From Haliclystus octoradiatus (taxonomy: Eukaryota > Cnidaria > Staurozoa > Stauromedusae > Haliclystidae), in assembly GCA_916610825.1 (NCBI GenBank), contig OU744449.1, forward strand, positions 22,147,793 to 22,211,792: a stretch of 64,000 nt of DNA. Direction: 5' to 3'. The notes under the pieces are model-generated. The model made no database searches, was not told the origin of the DNA, and saw only the letters and a program-made list of their open reading frames with translations. Each line of letters starts with the position of its first letter. Within the stretch, counting starts at the first letter, position 1. Shown here in pieces: positions 58,547 through 64,000 of this stretch. The translations under genes were made by a program, and so were the position numbers.

Positions 58547-61471
58547 ATGGCAAGCACCTCACAAGAACATTCAGCTAGCCCTCAAGAAAATAGTAACAGT
58601 AATAATACTGAAACCGCAAATACTGTTATTACAAATTTGAAATCGCAAATAAAATCACGAACAGGAAAAGCAGGAAAATTTACAAAAACATGCAACGTTG
58701 TTGAAAAATATATCGGTGATCAAAGTAGTAAAAGACTTCTGAGATCTTATCGAGAAAAACTTGATGTCATGTTCAATGAGCTGAAAAATTTAAATGAAGA
58801 AATTGCAAAACATATTTCTGATGAAACAGAATTCGAAGAAGTTTGTTCGTGGCTTGTGCCATATGAAGAAAAATATGAATTAATAACGTCGAGCATAGAT
58901 GACGAATTAGATCAGCGTGCTGACGAAGCACCCACGTTATCAACATTTGCCAGATCGGCAATAGAAAATTTACAAAATTTACAAGACGAAAACAATGAAA
59001 ATCTTATTCCGCCTGAAATTGATTGTCAACAACCAATCGACGATGAAATTAATGAAAATTCCAGTAACAAAAGTGCAAACAAAGCATTTGATGATTGGAT
59101 AGATACAGGAGTTGTTGATGGTACAAAATGTTTATCAAAACCTACTGCGGAATTGAGTGACACCCTTGTCGGTTTAAATCTCAGACTTGATACATTTGAC
59201 GGTGACCCGCTGAAATATCAAAGTTTCATAACAAGTTTTAGACATCAGATACATGACCGCCAATCTTTTACATCATGCGCAAAAATGGCACACTTATTAA
59301 ACCATTTATCGGGCCCAACAAAATTGGCCGTCGAAGGATTGCCTGTAGATGATGAAGGATATCTTCAAAGCTTGAAAGTTCTAAAAGAACTATTTGGGGA
59401 CAAAACCCTTGTCAGCCGAGCGTACATCGATCGAGTAACAAAAGGACCTCAGATTTCATTAAAAGACACAGCAAAAATAAGAACATTTTATCATGAATTG
59501 TTTGCTTGTTTATCAGCTTTAGAGCGAATGAATTATTGGGATGACATAAACTCCTCGTCAACTTTAATTGAAATAATAAAAAGACTTCCTTATAAATCTC
59601 AAGAGCGTTGGAAACAGCGTGTAGTTAACATAAGACGTAGCGGTATTTCACCAACTTTAAAACATGTCGTGCAGTTCGTTAAAAATGAATCACTTATTGC
59701 TAATGACCCTGTATGGGGGGACTTTAACGCCAGCAGTACACATACAACAACCAAAACTAAAACCACCAAAGTGTTTACTACTACCATGGAAAACAAAATC
59801 AAATGCATTTTCTGCGACGAAGAAGGTCACAATAGCTGGCAATGTAAGACTGTGTTAGCACACGATGAACGTCATAACAAAGTATGTCATGCCAACGCTT
59901 GTTTCAACTGTTTACGCACTGGTCACATGGTCGCAAAATGCACATCAAAATATCGATGTAATATTTGCAGTAAAAAGCATCACACAATGTTACACAATGA
60001 AGGTCAAAATTCTGCCTCTGTTTCAAACGAAGAAAGCAATACCTCTACGTCAGTTTCAGCATCAGCGATCAAAAACAATACAACTTATTTGCAAATCATC
60101 CCAATAGAAGTATTTGGTCCAAATGGTAGTACAATAGCCAACGCCCTCCTAGATACGGGTAGTCAAGTTACCATATTATCTGAAAAACTAGCAAACAGTA
60201 TTGGATTAAAAGGCGAGAAAACTTCTTTAAATCTAACAACTATAATCGGAAAAAGTACCCCTAAGAAAGTATCTCTCGTAAAGCTTACTATCAAAGGGAT
60301 TAATCAGAGGGAAGAGTATGACATCCAGCAAGCGTATGTAGACAAAGATTTTAAATTACCATGTAGCAGCCTATCAGCTGAAGAAATAGAAAAATATCCG
60401 CATTTAAGAAATATTAAAATATGCAAGCCTATGGACAATAATCAAATAGACATTCTTATTGGTGCCAATGCATGTGAGATATTATTACCGTTAGAGTGCC
60501 GTAAGGGACAAGCGAATGATCCTGTAGCTATTAGAACACCACTTGGATGGACAATATTTGGTGGGAAATCGAATAATAAAGAACTATCTGTTAACCCTTT
60601 ATTTGTTGGTTATTTGTCTAATTATTCTCCTGATGTTCAGTTAAAGAAGTTTTTGGAGGTTGAAGAATTCGGATGTAAGTTTAATTTAAAAAAGGATTTC
60701 TCTCAAGAAGATTTAAAAGCTAAAAAGATTTTAGATCAGGCAAAAGTTGTTAATAATCGCTATGAAATTGGTTTATTATGGAAAAATCCATCTGTAAAAC
60801 TACCTAACAATAAGCAATATGCACTGTCGAGACTTATGAGTGTAAAAAAGAGATTTGAGAAAGATATTAAATTTAAAGAAAACTATACAAAGGTTTTACA
60901 AGGTTACATATCAGACGGACATGCTAGCAAAGTGAACGCTGAAAGTATTTACAATTACAACGATCATACTTGGTATCTTCCTCATCATGCGGTAACTAAC
61001 ATTAATAAACCTGGAAAGTTAAGAGTAGTGTTTGATGCTGCCGCCAGTTACAAAAGTGTTAGTTTGAATGAACAATTATTATCAGGACCTGATTACTTAA
61101 ATGATTTGTTAGGATGTTTATTGCGCTTCCGAAAGGAGCCTGTTGCTTTTCTCGCAGATATCGAGAAGATATTTCATCAAGTTTATGCTTCACCAACTGA
61201 CCGAGATGCATTCCTATTTCTATGGTGGGACAATGTAGATGTCACATTAGCCGTCAGAAGCAAGTGGTTAACAAAAAGACGTTCTCTTCAAACTGACGAT
61301 CTGGTTCTGGTTGTAGATGACAATGTCCCTCGTGGTGCTTGGAAAGTTGGCCGTGTCCTCAAGACGATGTCCGGCGCCGATGGATCCATCCGTTCTGTTC
61401 TCGTAAAGACTGCATCTGGTGATTTGGTTCGACCAATAGTAAAGTTATGCCTCCTAGAAGGAAGTGAGTGA
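58547..61471 (+). CDS. BEL/Pao gag-pol remnant
   Basis: The 974-residue frame contains, in order, a gag region, zinc-knuckle motifs (CIFCDEEGHNSWQC and CFNCLRTGHMVAKC), an aspartic protease with LLDTGSQVTIL, part of a reverse transcriptase (LRVVFDAAASYKSVSLN and FLADIEKIFHQV), and a C-terminal DUF5641-type domain (VPRGAWKVGRV). These parts identify the BEL/Pao family. It is a fossil: the product is shorter than the family norm and the copy cannot be autonomous. Confidence 0.9.
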   Translation: MASTSQEHSASPQENSNSNNTETANTVITNLKSQIKSRTGKAGKFTKTCNVVEKYIGDQSSKRLLRSYREKLDVMFNELKNLNEEIAKHISDETEFEEVCSWLVPYEEKYELITSSIDDELDQRADEAPTLSTFARSAIENLQNLQDENNENLIPPEIDCQQPIDDEINENSSNKSANKAFDDWIDTGVVDGTKCLSKPTAELSDTLVGLNLRLDTFDGDPLKYQSFITSFRHQIHDRQSFTSCAKMAHLLNHLSGPTKLAVEGLPVDDEGYLQSLKVLKELFGDKTLVSRAYIDRVTKGPQISLKDTAKIRTFYHELFACLSALERMNYWDDINSSSTLIEIIKRLPYKSQERWKQRVVNIRRSGISPTLKHVVQFVKNESLIANDPVWGDFNASSTHTTTKTKTTKVFTTTMENKIKCIFCDEEGHNSWQCKTVLAHDERHNKVCHANACFNCLRTGHMVAKCTSKYRCNICSKKHHTMLHNEGQNSASVSNEESNTSTSVSASAIKNNTTYLQIIPIEVFGPNGSTIANALLDTGSQVTILSEKLANSIGLKGEKTSLNLTTIIGKSTPKKVSLVKLTIKGINQREEYDIQQAYVDKDFKLPCSSLSAEEIEKYPHLRNIKICKPMDNNQIDILIGANACEILLPLECRKGQANDPVAIRTPLGWTIFGGKSNNKELSVNPLFVGYLSNYSPDVQLKKFLEVEEFGCKFNLKKDFSQEDLKAKKILDQAKVVNNRYEIGLLWKNPSVKLPNNKQYALSRLMSVKKRFEKDIKFKENYTKVLQGYISDGHASKVNAESIYNYNDHTWYLPHHAVTNINKPGKLRVVFDAAASYKSVSLNEQLLSGPDYLNDLLGCLLRFRKEPVAFLADIEKIFHQVYASPTDRDAFLFLWWDNVDVTLAVRSKWLTKRRSLQTDDLVLVVDDNVPRGAWKVGRVLKTMSGADGSIRSVLVKTASGDLVRPIVKLCLLEGSE

Positions 61472-61504
61472 GCCTATCCCTGACGGCACACTCACTGAGG
61501 GGAC

Positions 61505-62145
61505 TGTCAGCGGTTATACACCACTGAATTATATTGATTGAACTTTGACAATGGAAGCCTCGTGATCATGAATCATGATGACGTCATATGACAATGATAG
61601 GACTATCTCCTTAATAGAAATTAGCGTATTCCTTAAAATAGTAGTCTTTGTAATCATTTAAAATAGATCTTATTGTATTGCTTGTTATAGTCATTTCGTA
61701 TATAGTTAAAATAGTAAATGTCGTAATGTTCTAAATTGATATATAACATCTCAGCAGAAAATATGATTTGTCATTAGTTTTAAATTTAGCCTTTTGTTTT
61801 GTATACTGTATAAAAGTAATAGTATTTTTCTTGTTAATTAATTAATCAGCAGTCAGTCACTAGATACGCTGCCTTGAAGAAGTTATTATCGTTTAATAGT
61901 TTATCTTATAAATATATCAAGAGAGGAGAAAAGAACAAGTATTATTTTATCTGTCTTCTTGTCTTGGATTAAAGATTGATTCCGGATTGGTTATATCCGT
62001 TAGTAAAACCACTTGGTGAGTTCGTTTCAATTTATTGTATTGTTTGTATAAACCCAATGTTGGGAGTTGCACTTGGTGGAAGTGAGATTAGTACAGTCCG
62101 TCTCATACTCGTAGTTAAGTCCACGTTCAGGAGCGCCCCATCATA
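61505..62145 (+). repeat. 3' LTR of the BEL/Pao element
   Basis: It has the same length as the left LTR and no visible difference from it. It is preceded by a purine-rich tract ending GGGGAC. Confidence 0.9.
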
Positions 62146-62547
62146 ATATAACTACCTATTTAATTGGCTTGCGACATTTTGCCCGCTGGCGACATTAGAA
62201 AAAATTAGAATTTGTCGGTGGAATTTTAAGGAACGAAACGATTTCCCTGCATGCGCAGTATCAGAAATGTCTCTTTGAGTGACAATTTTTGTGCAATGGA
62301 AAACAGGCTTTCCATTTACGGATGTCTAATGCTTTTAGAGACTCGCTTGTTCATTTCATGCATAATACGTCAGAATTCGTAAATAAAATCCTTATCAGAC
62401 CAATGAAGTAGTCTCTATATATCTTTCATGCTGTTGAAAAGAAATGTATTATATTCATGATGACAAGAATTTGAATAATCATTTATACCCTCTATACTGA
62501 ACAAGATGATCACAATCGTCTTAATTAACATACTGTACCTGAAGCTG
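62146..62547. other. Flank between BEL/Pao element and TSP1 gene
   Basis: Contains the probable 3' untranslated region of the minus-strand TSP1 gene. No further feature is recognised. Confidence 0.4.
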
Positions 62548-63859
62548 TTAAGTTGAAAGACTTTCAGACTTTCCTTTCCGATAACTTTTGCTACCTGTAT
62601 ATAAATTAGAGTTAATGATATCAGCATATTTCTGATTCTGATCTGCCCAATCATCTTCGTCCAGAATAACTTTTCATTGAAACGTAGAGGGGAAGCTTCA
62701 TATCTACCGATCCCCACAAAGCGGCATACTGATTTACATAAATGCAATAGACCTCGTTTTAAGTTTTTCCGTCAATTTTCTTTCCGTTTTCCGTAAATCA
62801 GACGTGTCCCTCGGCGTGCTGTAAACATTTCCAACTAGATAAATAGAGTTAGGAGAACATCTCAACCCAATGAAAGATAAAAACATAATATTATACCAAT
62901 CAAACTAGAATAAAATACCAACGTAATAATCAAGGTTGGGCCATTTCGAACAGTAGCAAGTCGAACGGCAGAAATTATAAAATACAACGTTTAGACCGTG
63001 GCCTCATTACAATGGGAACTATTTTTCGGCCTCTCAACTCTTGTAGATCGACAGCTCTGCACAAATCTGCATACATAATATATAATCAAAGTATCAGAAT
63101 TTCATACATTCTCCCTCATTGTATTCTCCATTTCAATGAACTTAAAATCGGTTGCATGAATGATAGATTCCTGTAAATCTTTGTTTGTGAATGTCAAGTT
63201 GAGTTGCAACTGAAGAACTATAAACAAAACAAGATAAAAACATTATCACACTGTCTATACCGTAATTATCGATCTCTGCTTATATAATATCTATTTTGAA
63301 TATAGTGTCATATTGCAGTGGGCACAAGTCTAATTCTCATTATTTCTGATAAAAATATGTGATGAGTTTATTCCTTAGTTATGGAGTTGATATTAGTATA
63401 CAAATTACTTACCTTTGCAAAGCAGCTTAGTTTTGCATTTTGTTTGCTGAACATTTTCCCCTTGGCAATTTATCCTTTTCATTGATGTTTGATGTTTACA
63501 TTGTCTATGTCTTGTTCTTGTTGCATTTCCGCATGCAAAACTGCAATTTGACCACTTTGACCAATTATTCCATACCCCATCAACTAAGAAAAAAAAAATA
63601 CTAGAAATACATATCTTAAAATCTTCATTTTAATCCTGTATCCACTACCAACAGGAAACCAAACCATGAAAATGCCACGAAAATGTTTTAAAAACACCAT
63701 GAAAATGTGAAAAGTAGAAACCACAAATTTTTAGGTCATGTAAAAGTTTGAAAAGTATAAAAACATCCCTATTCACAATTTCAAATGTGAAAATGGCATG
63801 AAAATGCAATAAAATTCCTCAATTTTTCATGGTTTTGGTGTCAGTTAGTGATCCTTACT
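62548..63859 (-). CDS. Thrombospondin type-1 repeat protein, C-terminal exons
   Basis: Exon 63583-63413 (171 nt, phase 1-1) encodes a whole TSP1 repeat: VWNNWSKWSNCSFACG with the Trp ladder, then RQC, INC, TKC and LLC giving six Cys. Its donor is GTAAGT and its acceptor TTTCTTAG. Exon 62669-62548 follows in phase and encodes VILDEDDWADQNQKYADI and a basic, Ser-rich tail to TAA. A possible preceding exon ends at 63859 (donor GTAAGG, coding ...TRRDQHP, phase 1), but its 5' end is unclear. TSP1 repeats occur in secreted and membrane adhesion or matrix proteins, and the rest of this gene lies beyond 64000. No membrane span is seen in the visible exons. A CACTA MITE (63643-63850) sits in the intron between the first two exons. 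Confidence 0.75.
63643..63850. mobile_element. CACTA-type MITE with 3-bp duplication
   Basis: The ends CACTACCAACAGGAAACC and inverted GGTTTTGGTGTCAGTTAGTG are flanked by ATC (63640-63642 and 63851-63853). CACTA ends with a 3-bp duplication are diagnostic of the EnSpm/CACTA group. It shares interior CATGAAAATG words with 15655-15829. Confidence 0.8.
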
Positions 63860-64000
63860 CGGGTGTTGATCTCTCCTAGTCATCTTTTCCAAGAAACAAG
63901 AATTAGCAGCATTTTCTTTCAAATCATGCATTTAGTCCTCCGTCCATTTGTTTTATAATAACTCAAATCAGTCATCATTTGTTCGATAAAAGCTCTGGGA

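Larger units (their letters stand above)
57768..62145 (+). mobile_element. BEL/Pao LTR retrotransposon, young, broken
   Basis: LTRs of about 641 bp (57768-58408 and 61505-62145) flank a gag-pol frame. ATATA precedes the left LTR and follows the right one, a possible 5-bp target duplication in AT-rich sequence. A candidate primer-binding site TGGTCCCTAGTCGAACC starts at 58410 and a purine tract GAGGGGAC lies just before the right LTR. The family call rests on the reverse-transcriptase signature and the DUF5641 tail. The copy is broken, with about one break. Its LTRs look identical, so the insertion is very recent. Confidence 0.9.

Overview
The window is a piece of an AT-rich animal genome. It holds spliced genes with canonical GT-AG introns of a few hundred bases to about 2 kb, embedded in dense DNA-transposon debris. 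The most likely source is a marine invertebrate. Splice-acceptor-like sequences lie 10-27 nt upstream of both complete start codons, which would suit a lineage that uses spliced-leader trans-splicing (for example a tunicate), but I cannot fix the species from sequence alone.

Layout. 1-325 (-) is the N-terminal part of a zinc-finger protein cut by the window edge. 2.17-3.33 kb is a TTCATGAAC-type miniature element split by a hAT-type MITE. 3.4-6.1 kb (-) is the 3' part of an unidentified spliced gene whose five exons join in phase. 6.4-8.3 kb is a Penelope-like element remnant with a GIY-YIG endonuclease reading frame, three hammerhead-ribozyme motifs and two long hairpins. 8.3-15.6 kb has no gene I can support. 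15.9-31.0 kb (+) is a complete 16-exon ERCC6/CSB orthologue (1212 aa) with an 18-residue polyglutamine tract. 31.8-32.6 kb is a foldback element. 32.7-43.7 kb is an 11 kb set of nested transposons: a long-TIR element with 8-bp target duplications, interrupted in its left arm by a 7 kb element with 9-bp duplications, which itself carries a MULE transposase copy, a hAT-like MITE and a Tc1/mariner-like MITE. The outer element also holds two fragments that look like host coding sequence (Ig-like and peptidase-like). 45.3-54.5 kb (+) is a complete 8-exon gamma-glutamyltransferase of the YwrD type (571 aa), with tRNA-derived SINEs in or beside it. 57.8-62.1 kb is a very young but broken BEL/Pao LTR element with apparently identical LTRs. 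62.5-63.9 kb (-) is the 3' end of a thrombospondin type-1 repeat gene.

The two complete host genes are supported by canonical splice sites, in-phase joins, total coding lengths divisible by three (3639 and 1716 nt) and family motifs. They are functionally unrelated: CSB is a Swi2/Snf2 ATPase of transcription-coupled repair, and the other gene is an Ntn-hydrolase. Introns of both are littered with MITEs, SINEs and foldback palindromes. All family assignments are from recalled motifs; no search was run.
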